From: Anodontia alba
Lineage: Eukaryota; Mollusca; Bivalvia; Lucinida; Lucinidae
Assembly (NCBI GenBank): GCA_964016985.1
Contig: OZ024823.1
Span: 37,987,687-38,051,686, forward strand
Length of the DNA: 64,000 nt
Direction: 5' to 3'
The position numbers and the translations under genes are program-made. The notes below the pieces were generated by a model. The model had not been told where the DNA came from. It did not search any database and saw nothing but the letters and a program-made list of their open reading frames with translations. Positions 1-9,317 of this stretch are shown here, piece by piece (position 1 is the stretch's first letter; every line of letters begins with the position of its first letter).

Positions 1-304
1 CATGCACAAGCTTTGTATATACAAAATTAGCATACAAAACAATCAAAGGGACATAACTCTGAAAGAAACTAATTGAAAGCAACCATTATTACACAAAACA
101 TGTGGTCCTGACCTAATACACATTCCTATAAAGTTGCATGAACATATCCCTAACAGTAACTGTGTTATGGTGCATACAAAAATGTTTGAAAAAAACAACA
201 ACAAAAAGGGCATAACTTGGAAACAAAGAAAGGGAGAACAATCAATCTTATGCTTGACATGTTGTCCTGACATAATACATATTCTTATAAAGTTGTATGA
301 TGAT

Positions 305-601
305 TGATTGATTTGATTGTGTTGGGGTTTAACGACACGTCAACCCTTGAGGGTCATTTTGTGTCGTCTCCCAGAGAAAGGGAGAAAAGAGACAGAAGAG
401 AGAGTAGAGGAGATGAAAGAGAGGGACAGGGAAGAAAGAGGAACAGGAATGAAAGTGAAGAAACAGAAGAAATAAAAACATTCCCCCTCTACCCTTACCC
501 ACTACAAGGATAGCAGGCCTTGCCCAACTGTAAGCCAATATCAGTTGGACACCCCAGTGATGTAAGATACACAGCACCTTCGCACCACCCGACCACCCCC
601 G
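305..601 (-). mobile_element. SINE-like retroelement found only in U1
   Basis: A 297-bp insertion flanked by a perfect 13-bp target duplication, gttgtatgatgat (292-304 and 602-614). U2-U5 have the uninterrupted site, for example near 8386. On the minus strand it starts with a GC-rich head and ends in an AATC-type tail next to the left duplication, as expected for a retroposed SINE. A tRNA head is not obvious. A fragment of the same family lies at about 46268-46345. Confidence 0.8.
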
Positions 602-811
602 GTTGTATGATGATATCCCTAATGGTTACAGAGTTATGCCTTGTATAAGAATTCTGTTAAAATTATCAAAGGGGCATAACTTGGGACTTAAGAAAGGTGG
701 AACAATCATTCTTTTGCAAGACATATCGTCTCGACCTAATACATATTCCTATAAAATTGCAAGAAGATATTCTGAACAGTTACTGAATTATGGAGCGTAC
801 AAGAATGTTTG

Positions 812-1117
812 TTTGTTTCTGTTGAGCTTTTACCGCCCAGTCAACCCAACGGGATCATGTCCAGCGCAGTCAGTTTATCTAACCACACGTTTAATGGGCA
901 GGCTTAGTCCTCTAAGTGGTTAATCAGTATTGTGCACATTCTTTCGCCAGAAACTGACAACTGCCCTTCTTGAATCAGCAGAAGGGACAGAATGACTGTA
1001 GAAAATATTTCATGATCAATCTCCACGAAAGAATGTTGCCGACCTTGGCGGGGTTCGAACCCACGACCTCCTGGTCTCCAGTCGGATGCGCATCCAACTG
1101 AGCCACTGAGGCCGGTT
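812..1117 (-). mobile_element. tRNA-derived SINE-1, full length, U1
   Basis: A 306-bp element on the minus strand with a perfect 15-bp target duplication, gtacaagaatgtttg (797-811 and 1118-1132). The minus-strand head has a pol III A box (TGGCTCAGTTGG) and B box (GGTTCGAACCC) in tRNA-like spacing. The 3' tail is a short AAAC repeat. It sits inside a 155-bp monomer. Confidence 0.88.
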
Positions 1118-1536
1118 GTACAAGAATGTTTGGTTAAATTAATCAAAGGGGCATAACTTGGAAACTAAGAAAGGGGGAACAATAATTCTTGTGCACAACA
1201 CATCGTCATAACCTAATACATATTCCTATAAGGATGCATGAAGATATCCCTAGCAGTTACTGAGTTATGGCGCATACAAGAATGTTTTGAAAAAATTAAC
1301 CAAAGTGGCATGATTTGGAAACTAAGAAAGGGAAAACAATCACTCTTATGCACAACATGTCGTCCTGACCTAATACATATTCCTATAAAACTGCATGAAG
1401 ATATTCTGAACTGTTACTGAATAATGGAGTGTACAAGAATGTTTGGAAAAATTAATCAAAGAGGAATATTTTGGAAAATAAGAAAAAAGCAAACAATCAT
1501 TCTTATGCAAGCTACATCATCATGACCTAAAACATA

Positions 1537-2273
1537 CAGCCAGGGATAAAAAAAAATTCACAGAGTCAAAAATCCCATAGAGTTCAATGCATTTTCATGT
1601 TTACAAAAAATCAATTATAATAAAAATAATTGTTTATATCTTTATAACATTCACATCATTTGAAAGCTGTACGATTTATGTAATATTCATCCTGATTCTC
1701 ATTGGATTTTCTCTATGCAAACTTGAGAGACTAAGAATTTAATTTTATGTAAGACATTTTGGGCAGTTTTTGAGAGATGTCAACACTGACGTCAATGGAA
1801 ATCTGTCATTTTAAAAATTTCCTCTTAACCCTTAAAGCGCCAAGAAAAACTGCATCTGAAAATGTCGTCTGTTTATGTCGTCTGCTGAATATTCTTGCAG
1901 ACTTTTCAAACCTATTTTTGCATACAGACAAACAGTGTGGACCCTGATCAGACTGCTCCTACAGGAGCAGTCTGACCTGGGTCCACACTGTTTGCAAAAA
2001 TGACTTTTAAAATCACAAGCAGATGACAAAGCAGACGACAATAGTTGTGATTGGCGCTTTAAGGGTTAATATAAATTGTTGTATCTGAGAAGACAGATAT
2101 CTGAGATTTATCAAAGTTATGTATTTTCGACAACCATCATTTACCTTTCCAATCATTACAGTACATCAGTATTTTCTTTAAAATGTTACACAATGATAAG
2201 TGTCTTGTAGACATTAAAATGCATTAAAGTCTATGAGAAAATATTTTTGTGGAATTACTTTTGGCCTCTGACT
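1537..2273. mobile_element. Long-TIR element, U1, with nested TTAA MITE
   Basis: Inserted in a satellite monomer and probably flanked by an ATA duplication (1534-1536 and 2274-2276). The outer ends are imperfect inverted repeats of about 75 bp: left CAGYCAGGGAT through AATGCATTTTCATGTTTACAA, and the complement of the right end AGTCAGAGGCC through AATGCATTTTAATGTCTACAA. No transposase is encoded. Without the nested MITE it is about 496 bp, so this is a non-autonomous DNA transposon. The superfamily is uncertain; a 3-bp duplication would fit PIF/Harbinger. Confidence 0.7.
1829..2065. mobile_element. piggyBac-like MITE (TTAA target), U1
   Basis: A 237-bp element with terminal inverted repeats CCCTTAAAGCGCC and GGCGCTTTAAGGG. 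It is flanked by TTAA on both sides (1825-1828 and 2066-2069), and U6 has a single TTAA at the same place. TTAA duplication with CCC..GGG ends is the piggyBac hallmark. Inside is a strong hairpin around 1932-1990 (cagtgtggaccc, then gctcct and aggagc, then gggtccacactg). No coding capacity. Confidence 0.85.
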
Positions 2274-2276
2274 ATA

Positions 2277-4210
2277 GTCCTATAAAATTGCATGAAGATA
2301 CCCCTAATGGTTACTGACTTATGTAGTGTACAAGAATTCCTGAAAAAAAAAAATCAAAGGGGCATAACTTGGAAAAACAAAGAAAGGGGGAACAATCATT
2401 CTTGTGCTCGACACATCCTCCTGACCTAAAATATACTCCTATAAAATTGCAAGAAGATATTCTGAGCTGTTACTGAATTATGGAGCATACAAGAAATTTT
2501 GAAAAATTAATCAAAGGGGCAGAGCTTGGAAAATTAGAAAGGCCGAACAATCATTCTTGTGCTTGACACGTCATCCTGACCTAATACATATTCCTATAAA
2601 ATTGTATGAAGATATTCTGAACTTACTGAATTATGGAGCTTATAAGAATAGTTGGAAAAATTAATCAAAGGGGCATAACTTGGAAACTAAGAAAGGGGGA
2701 ACAATCATTCTTGCGCACTACACATCGTTGTGACCTAATACATATTCCTATAAAGTTGCATGAAGATATCCCTAATGGTTACCTAGTTATGTCATGTACA
2801 AGAATTCTAAAAAAAGTAATCAAAGGGGCATAACATGGAAACTAAGAAAGGGGGAACAATCATCCTTGAGCATGACACATGATCCTGACCTAATACATAT
2901 CCTGTAAAATTGCATGATGATATTCTGAACTGTTGCTGAATTATCAAGCATACAAGAATGTTTGGAAAAATTAATCAAAGGGGCATAACTTGAAAAATAA
3001 GAAAGTGGGAACAACACATGGTCGTAGCCTAATACATATTCCTATTAAGTTGTTTGAAGATATCCCTAAAAATAAATGAGTTATGGTGCATACAAGTATG
3101 TTTTGAAAAAAAATAATCAAAGGGGTAAAACTTGGGAAATAAGAAAGGGGGAACAATCATTCTTGTGCTAGACACATCGTCCTAACCTAATACATATTCC
3201 TATAATGTTTAATGAAGATATCCCTAATGGTTACTGAGTTATGGGGCATACAAGAATGTCTGGAAAAAAATAATCAAAGGGTCATAACTTAGAAACTAAG
3301 ATAGGTGGAACAATCATTCCTGTGCGCGACATGTTGTCCTGACCTAATACATATTCCTATAAAATTGCATGAAGATATTCTGAGCTGTTATAGAATTATG
3401 GAGCATACAAGAAATTTGGAAAAATTAAATAAAGGGGTATAACTAGGAAAATTAGAAAGGGGAAACAATCATTCTTGTGCGTGACACAATGTCCTGACCT
3501 AATACATATTCCTATAAAATTGCATGAAGATATTCTGAACTTACTGAATTATGGAATGTACATGAAAAGTTGAAAAAGTTAATCAAAGGGGCATAACTTG
3601 GAAACTAAGAAAGGGGGAAACAATCATTCTTGTGCACGACACATCATTGTGACCTAATACCTATTCCTATAAAGTTGCATGAAGATATCCCTAATGGATA
3701 CAGAGTTATATCGCGTACAAGAATTCTGAAAAAATAATCAAAGAGACATAACTTGGAAACCAAGAAAGGGGGAACAATTATTCTTGTGCATGACACATCG
3801 TCCTGACCTAAGACATATTCCTATTTTATTTTATTTTTGTTTTTTTGATTTGGGTTTTACGGCCCTTTCAAGAATATTTCACTTATATCCAGTCAATAAT
3901 TGTTCATCAAAGGTGTGCGAAAACCGGAGAAGCTGGAGAAAAACCACCTGACCATCCGTAAACCACATGTGACACGAGCGAGGCTCGAACCACAGCGGTG
4001 AGAAACCTAATAGATTAAGAGTCAACTCTCCTATCCACTAGGCAGGAGGGGGGGGGGGGAGGTGGGGAAGAGGGGGATGCAATACATATTCCTATCACAT
4101 GATCACACGAAGATATTCTGTAATATTACTGAATTATGGAGCGTACAAGAATGTTTGGAAAAATCAATCAAAGGGGCAAAACTTGGAAACAAAGAAAGAG
4201 GAAACAATCA
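2277..4210. repeat. 155-bp satellite block, central part of U1
   Basis: About a dozen 155-bp monomers, interrupted by the poly-G SINE 3825-4083. Equivalent blocks lie at about 10059-12010, 19657-21433, 27415-29501, 35338-37416 and 43437-45800. Monomer number differs: U3 is about two short, and U4 and U5 each have an extra one. Confidence 0.9.
3825..4083 (-). mobile_element. tRNA-derived SINE-2 with poly-G edge, U1
   Basis: Minus-strand element flanked by acatattcctat (3813-3824 and 4084-4095). The minus-strand head has an A box (TAGTGGATAGG) and a B box (GGTTCGAGCC). The body includes a tctccgg/ccggtttt segment and the tail is a TAAAA-type A-rich stretch. A G-run at 4046-4060 on the plus strand lies at the 5' edge of the element. 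Not a functional tRNA gene. Confidence 0.82.
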
Positions 4211-4982
4211 ACCTGACCTAGAAATCATCAAGACAAACATTTTGAGCAAAATTTATGATTATTGCTTGAAAAATGAGACCGCTAGAGTGTTAACAAGGTT
4301 TTCTGCTGATTTGGCCCAGTGACCTAGTTTTTGAGTCCAAAGTGACCCAGTTTCGAACTTGACCTAGAAATCATCAAGACAAACATTTTGAGCAAGATTC
4401 ATGATGATCGCTTAAAAAATGTAACCGCTAGAGTGTTAACAAGGTTTTCTGCTGATTTGGCCCAGTGACCTAGTTTTTGACCCCAAGTAACCCAGTTTCG
4501 AACTTGACCTAGAACTCATCAAGGCAAACATATTGAGCAAGATTCATGATGATTGCTTCAAAAATGTGACCGCTAGTGTGTTAACAAGGTTTTCTGCTGA
4601 TCTGGCCCTGTGACCTAGTTTTTGACCCCAAGTGACCCAGTTCGAACTTGACCTAGATTTAATAGAGGCAAACATTTTGAGCAAGTTTCATCAAGATTGG
4701 GTCAAAACTGTGACCTCTAGAGTGTTAACAAGTTTTTCCTTTGATTTGACCTGGTGACCTGGTTTTTGATCCCAAATAACCCAGTATCAAACCTGACCTA
4801 GATTTCATAGAGGCAAACATTCTGAGCAAGTTTCATCAAGATTGTGTCAAAACTGTGACCTCTAGAGTGTTAACAAACTAATTGTTCATGACGGACGACG
4901 GATGACGGACACCAGACGACGGACGACGATGGACAGAGGGTGATGACAATAGCTCACCCTGAGCTTTTGCTCAGGTGAGCTA
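4211..4982 (+). mobile_element. Family F hairpin element, 5'-truncated, U1
   Basis: Five core repeats of about 145 bp (tgacctagaa at 4214, 4360 and 4505, then shorter variants). They are followed by a degenerate GACGGAC/GACGACGG microsatellite and a 3' hairpin at 4950-4982 (TAGCTCACC..TGAGC-TTTT-GCTCAGGTGAGCTA). The 5' hairpin and subterminal inverted repeat of families B-E are missing: the core abuts a satellite monomer directly at 4211. Probably non-autonomous Helentron/pearl-like. No protein product is supported. Confidence 0.72.
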
Positions 4983-5790
4983 ACAAAAAGTTCTAAGAGA
5001 AGTTGATTTCATAAAGTATACGCTCCTAACTATAACTGACTAGGTGCAGTTGTTGTAATAACCCTACCATTTTGTCGAAAAGTATTTTTTTCAACACTGA
5101 AATCCCACATGCACATCTTTACTATGTCTGTGATACATAGGAGGTTTTAGGGATTCTTATTATGACATCAAACTTGCAAATGTGCACCTAACTGAAATAT
5201 TTTTCTTATTTTTCTGAGAAAACAGGTTTTGACATTTTATCCAAATTGTTGCCATTTGAGACAATTTGCATAAAATATCAAACCCTATTTTCTTGGAAAG
5301 ATAAGAAAATATTTCAATATGTCATCTGCTGAAAATTTTACCCAAAGTGATAAGGTTAAGCATGACATGTGAGAACATGGGATAGGGCTGCAGGAAGTAT
5401 AATTCCGGTACTATGGGCTGGCTGAGTTTGTTTGCTACTCAAGTCAAAATATGAGACTTGTAGGCATAAAATTAAGGTCACTGACTGTGTGCAAGAGCTT
5501 AACAGAATGACTTTGTATGTTCTGACAGTATTCTTTTGGAAAAATTTATTATGGAAGGTTTAGTAAGATGCTAAATCAGGTATACAGAAAACTGTTTTGT
5601 GTTAATGATGATCGGGTGAGCAGCCCCAAAAGAAAGCACCAAATACATTTTGTTATGTTCTTACTAACTGAAGTGAATAATTCCTCCTATTCTTTTGGCA
5701 TGTATAAAATGGAGAGTAATACAATCATATTGGTCCTGGTCAGATTGTAAGAACCATTTGAGCCTGCACACGATGAATCCTACAATAAGG
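4983..5790. other. Intronic spacer of U1 between family F and the 5791 hairpin
   Basis: Apart from the palindrome 5194-5315 I see no gene, RNA or mobile-element end here. The open frame at 5568-5750 is conserved in all units only because the units are recent duplicates. Equivalent spacers: 12783-13589, 22351-23157, 30274-31080, 38189-38995. Confidence 0.5.
5194..5315. repeat. Decayed palindrome, older relative of the 6100 palindrome (U1)
   Basis: Imperfect inverted repeat with arms aaatatttttcttattttt and its diverged complement, around a gacaatttgcat core. Both the arms and the right flank (tctgctgaaaattttaccca) match the 6100-6218 palindrome. The two are therefore copies of one foldback/MITE family of different age. 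Equivalents: 12993-13114, 22561-22682, 30484-30605, 38399-38520. Confidence 0.65.
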
Positions 5791-5858
5791 TGCGACCAGC
5801 AAAGATTCAGATCAGCCTGTGCATCTGTGCAGTCTGATCAGATTCTTACCTGGTCGCA
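5791..5858. repeat. 68-bp interrupted hairpin, U1
   Basis: Nested inverted repeats: TGCGACCAG with CTGGTCGCA outside, and GATCAGCCTGTGCA with TGTGCAGTCTGATC inside. The inner part resembles the hairpin inside the TTAA MITE. Equivalents: 13590-13657 (outer arm mutated to tgcaacc), 23158-23225, 31081-31148 (tgcaacc), 38996-39063. Confidence 0.7.
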
Positions 5859-5939
5859 TGTGCCTTCTACAGCCTCTGGGTTATCCAGAGGGATAAAAGA
5901 GAAGCCTTACCATATTGGGTGATGTCAGGGATCAATTTT

Positions 5940-6050
5940 AGCACTTGCTAACTTGCTAAATGCTGGTTAATTTCCTCAAAAAGCAAGCTGCAATTTTTAT
6001 CACTTGCTAATTCTAGCAAGTTGGAAAGATTCTCTTTAATTGGTGGAACC
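5940..6050. repeat. Short ttgctaa/agcaag repeats, U1
   Basis: Several short direct and inverted copies of cacttgctaa and tagcaagt, resumed at about 6292-6355 on the far side of the 6100-6218 palindrome. This may be one longer inverted-repeat element with the palindrome at its centre. Copies occur in all five units, partly deleted in U2 near 14133. Confidence 0.45.
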
Positions 6051-6099
6051 TGAGGCACTGAGGCTGAAGTTTTGCAATTTCTCCTCCAAAAGCAATGAC

Positions 6100-6218
6100 A
6101 ATATTTTTCTTATTTTTCCCAGAAAACAGGTTTTGACATAACATGCAAATTGTCTCCATTGGAGACAATTTGCATGTGATGTCAAAACCTGTTTTCTGGG
6201 AAAAATAAGAAAAATATT
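6100..6218. repeat. 119-bp near-perfect palindrome, U1
   Basis: Two 59-bp arms around a single central base at 6159, with one mismatch between arms (gttatg versus gtgatg). The ends are aatatttttcttattttt and the complement. No coding capacity. Equivalents: 13899-14017, 23467-23585 (outer base changed), 31390-31508, 39305-39423. Confidence 0.9.
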
Positions 6219-6487
6219 TTAAAATGTCTGCTGAAATTTTTACCCAGAGTGCTAAGATTTAAAGCCACATTTAACAGTGTTTATATGAAAAAGCAAGTTG
6301 GCTGAAAGGTTTAGCAAGTAAAAAATAATGCCACTTGCTAATTTTAGCAAGCTGTCAAAAAAGTTAAATTTGAACCCTGGATGTACAGGCTGATCTTAGT
6401 CTTTGCTAGTCACACAGATCTTATTGTAGGTTTTGTCATGCACTTAAGCTCATTTTCATGATTACAATGAGCTATGGTATAGCTTAC

Positions 6488-6589
6488 CTTTAAGTCTTGA
6501 TGATGTGTCTGATAAGTCTTGTAATGATACTGACTCATATTTCTGATCTTTCCCGGTTGACTCTTGATCAGCATCAGTATTCATGTTTA
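6488..6589 (-). CDS. Candidate internal exon A1, host gene
   Basis: Minus-strand internal exon of 102 nt. Acceptor: a pyrimidine-rich tract ending tcattaatttcag, then TAAACATG. Donor: CTTAAAG|GTAAGC. Only one frame is open: two nucleotides complete a codon, 33 codons follow (starting NMNTDADQE, ending DTSSRLK), and one G is left over, so both borders are phase 1. The peptide is hydrophilic, with a YESV tyrosine motif and many Ser/Asp residues. I do not recognise the protein. Exon B1 lies 335 bp upstream in transcription. Splice sites are strong, but expression is unproven. Confidence 0.58.
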
Positions 6590-6924
6590 CTGAAATTAAT
6601 GAAGAAACAAGAAATGTCAATAAGCAGCGCTTATTAGATACCCACGATGATGTATTAGATACCCAATACCCATGCTAGGAATAAAACGTAAATAAAACAT
6701 TCCTTAAATTATTTAGCAAGAAAAGACGTAATGGATGGGTGGAAGAACGAAAAGATTCCTTAAATTATTTAGAAAGACAAGAAGCAGAAATCAAAATGCC
6801 TTTTCAAGAACAAGACAAGTGGACATGGCCAATCCCCCCGCCAATAAATACTTTTCACATGAACCTGGCACAAAAGTGCAATTAAGGTGAAATGTAAAAA
6901 GGCAAATCCCAGCTGAGAACAAAC

Positions 6925-6999
6925 CTTCAAAATTAATGTGTTGTAATTCTGTATGTATGCCAGGCAGTGTTACTGCAGTTCTTGTAAACTGGTTTGCAT
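6925..6999 (-). CDS. Candidate internal exon B1, host gene
   Basis: Minus-strand exon of 75 nt between a pyrimidine-rich acceptor (cttcttactcttgccaccaag) and donor TTTTGAAG|GTTTGT. The open frame starts after two nucleotides and leaves one G, again phase 1 to phase 1, matching exon A. It encodes ANQFTRTAVTLPG then IHTELQHINFE. The donor is weaker than that of exon A, and a start further upstream is possible because the frame stays open. Function unknown. Confidence 0.42.
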
Positions 7000-7640
7000 C
7001 TTGGTGGCAAGAGTAAGAAGATCCAAACATTATAAAAATAATAAAGAGATATTATTTGGCTGAGGTTGGGTGCAGGTGTGGACCAATGGGCGGTACGGGG
7101 AGAGAAGGACTGAACGATGCATTTCCTTTTAACGTCCTTTATCACTGAGTATATTATTTGAACTGAATACCTTGAACAAGTCTTGTTTCATATATATGGC
7201 AAACAGACTTAAAGTGTAAAAGGGGGATAACAGCAAAATGAGGCAAGACAGAGTTATGGTACAATGTCACTGCACTTCCACTGAATGTCCTCTAACTTTG
7301 TATGCATTTTGAATTCCCATCAGCACTACTGGAGTTATGTCCTTTATCATATTATGAAAGATCAACAAAATCCCTTGAATAGTTTTGGAGTTATGCCCTG
7401 GACAAGACAATTTAACAAAGGGAAATAATTCAAAAAGTAAAAGAGGCAGAGTTATGGTTCTTTTACACTGCACTTCCTCCTTAGTCCTCATCAGTTGCTG
7501 TAAAATGGCCCTGCCATTTTGTCAAAAAGAAATTTTTCCCCAAAACCACTGTAGTTCTATCATTGTACACCTGTTTGCTATTATATGTGATATGTCCTCC
7601 TGTCTTAATACACATTTCGATAATTCCTATAAAATTGTAT
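7000..7640. other. U1 spacer with diverged repeat core
   Basis: Contains phrases typical of the hairpin-element cores (gagttatg, caaagggaaataattc, gtcctcatcag) but no clear ends or monomer period. Open frames at 7267-7491 and 7385-7642 overlap on opposite strands and look incidental. Equivalents: 14765-15405, 24356-24996, 32279-32919, 40205-40840. Confidence 0.45.
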
Positions 7641-8091
7641 GAAAGTATACACACTAGTTACTGTGTTATGGTGCATACAAGAATGTTTTGAAAAAATCAA
7701 AGGGGCGTAACTTGGAAACTAAGAATGTGGGAGCAATCATTCTTGTATGCGACACATCGTCCTGACCTTATGCATATTGTTTCTTTGTTTTGAGATTTTA
7801 CGGCCCAGTCAACCCAATGGGGTCATGTCAAGTGTGGTCAGTTTACCTAACCACGTTTACTGGGCAGGCTTAGTCCTCTAAGCAGTCAACCAATATTGTG
7901 AACATTCTTTCACCAGAAATACCTTATGCATATTGCTATAAATTTGCATGAAGATATCCTGAACGGTAATTGAGTTATAGAGCGTACAAGAATGTTTACC
8001 AACATACAAATGGACAGATAGATGGACAGACAAATGGGCATATATAGTTATAAAGTGTCATCAATATTTTCCAGCTGGTTATCAATTTAGG
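7641..8091. repeat. 155-bp satellite end with tetranucleotide tail, U1
   Basis: Satellite monomers ending in gtacaagaatgtttacc, then a gacagatagatggacagac tract, then aaatgggcatatata. In U5 the same place (41208-41290) has an additional stretch of about 35 bp that forms a hairpin with aaatggg. U1-U4 therefore appear to have lost half of a terminal hairpin. Confidence 0.7.
7780..7921 (-). mobile_element. 5'-truncated SINE-1, U1
   Basis: Only the 3' half of SINE-1 (minus strand), without the tRNA-like head. It is flanked by a perfect 14-bp duplication ccttatgcatattg (7766-7779 and 7922-7935). A 5' truncation with an intact target duplication is the signature of LINE-mediated retroposition. Confidence 0.85.
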
Positions 8092-8592
8092 CATGCACAA
8101 GCTTTGTATATACAAAATTAGCATACAAAACAATCAAAGGGACATAACTCTGAAAGAAACTAATTGAAAGCAACCATTATTACACAAAACAAGTGGTCCT
8201 GACCTAATACACATTCCTATAAAGTTGCATGAACATATCCCTAACAGTAACTGAGTTATGGTGCATACAAAAATGTTTGAAAAAAAAAACAACAAAAAGG
8301 GCATAACTTGGAAACAAAGAAAGGGAGAACAATCAATCTTATGCTTGACATGTTGTCCTGACATAATACATATTCTTATAAAGTTGTATGATGATATCCC
8401 TAATGGTTACAGAGTTATGCCTTGTATAAGAATTCTGTTAAAATTATCAAAGGGGCATAACTTGGGACTTAAGAAAGGTGGAACAATCATTCTTTTGCAA
8501 GACATATCATCTCGACCTAATACATATTCCTATAAAATTGCAAGAAGATATTCTGAACAGTTACTGAATTATGGAGCGTACAAGAATGTTTG

Positions 8593-8898
8593 TTTGTTTG
8601 TGTTGAGCTTTTACCGCCCAGTCAACCCAACGGGATCATGTCGAGCGCGGTCAGTTTATCTAACCACACGTTTACTGGGCAGGCTTAGTCCTCTAAGTGG
8701 TTAATCAGTATTGTGCACATTCTTTCGCCAGAAACTGACAACTGCCCTTCTTGAATCAGCAGAAGGGAGAGAATGACTGTAGAAAATATTTCATGATCAA
8801 TCTCCACGAAAGAATGTTGCCGACCTTGGCGGGGTTCGAACCCACGACCTCCTGGTCTCCAGTCGGATGCGCATCCAACTGAGCCACTGAGGCCGGTT
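8593..8898 (-). mobile_element. SINE-1 copy in U2
   Basis: Orthologous to the U1 copy, with the same duplication gtacaagaatgtttg at 8578-8592 and 8899-8913. A and B boxes are intact. It was therefore present before the segment was duplicated. Confidence 0.88.
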
Positions 8899-9317
8899 GT
8901 ACAAGAATGTTTGGTTAAATTAATCAAAGGGGCATAACTTGGAAACTAAGAAAGGGGGAACAATAATTCTTGTGCACAACACATCGTCATAACCTAATAC
9001 ATATTCCTATAAGGTTGCATGAAGATATCCCTAGCAGTTACTGAGTTATGGCGCATACAAGAATGTTTGGAAAAAATTAACCAAAGTGGCATGATTTGGA
9101 AACTAAGAAAGGGAAAACAATCACTCTTATGCACAACATGTCGTCCTGACCTAATACATATTCCTATAAAACTGCATGAAGATATTCTGAACTGTTACTG
9201 AATAATGGAGTGTACAAGAATGTTTGGAAAAATTAATCAAAGAGGAATATTTTGGAAAATAAGAAAAAAGGAAACAATCATTCTTATGCAAGATACATCA
9301 TCATGACCTAAAACATA

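Larger units (their letters stand above)
40..1536. repeat. 155-bp satellite block, left part of U1
   Basis: Diverged tandem monomers with the signature aatcaaaggggcataacttgg, then gaacaatcattcttgtgc, cctgacctaatacatattcc, gcatgaagatat and gtacaagaatgtttgg. The spacing of the clearest monomers (2663, 2818, 2973) is 155 bp. The block is interrupted by SINEs at 305-601 and 812-1117. Homologous blocks occupy about 8130-9317, 17730-18915, 25487-26673, 33410-34596 and 41750-42940. Short open frames on both strands here are by-products of the satellite. Confidence 0.9.
1..8091. repeat. Tandem segmental unit U1 (about 8.1 kb)
   Basis: First complete copy in the window of the head-to-tail segment. 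The seam used here is the motif catgcacaagctttgtatat, which recurs at 8092, 15859, 25448, 33371 and 41334. Since the array is tandem, the seam is arbitrary and the true left edge lies outside the window. U1 is about 324 bp longer than U2, mostly because of a private SINE-like insertion at 305-601. Order inside: 155-bp satellite, SINE, long-TIR element with nested MITE, satellite, poly-G SINE, family F element, palindromes, minus-strand exons A and B, satellite. Confidence 0.95.

Noticed and set aside
1045..1115. tRNA gene on the minus strand
   Set aside because: A and B boxes are present, but the sequence continues as a 306-bp SINE with target duplications and the cloverleaf is degenerate.
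3960..4046. Second tRNA gene on the minus strand
   Set aside because: It is the head of SINE-2, with diverged body, A-rich tail and flanking duplications.
5568..5922. 60- and 75-residue frames conserved in all five units
   Set aside because: Conservation equals that of the surrounding spacer. The second runs through the 5791 hairpin, and there are no splice sites or recognisable motifs.
5895..5935. Donor-like site cccaatatg|gtaagg on the minus strand
   Set aside because: The preceding sequence lies in the ttgctaa repeat spacer with no matching acceptor and open frame.
7036..7145. Additional minus-strand exon upstream of exon B (frame MIKDVKRK..)
   Set aside because: There is a plausible acceptor-like tactcag but no acceptable donor, and the frame has no consistent phase with exons A and B.
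8258..8704. 148-residue frame (repeated at 17856, 25614, 33537)
   Set aside because: It runs through 155-bp satellite monomers into SINE-1 and ends inside the SINE, so it is a chance frame kept alike only by recent unit duplication.
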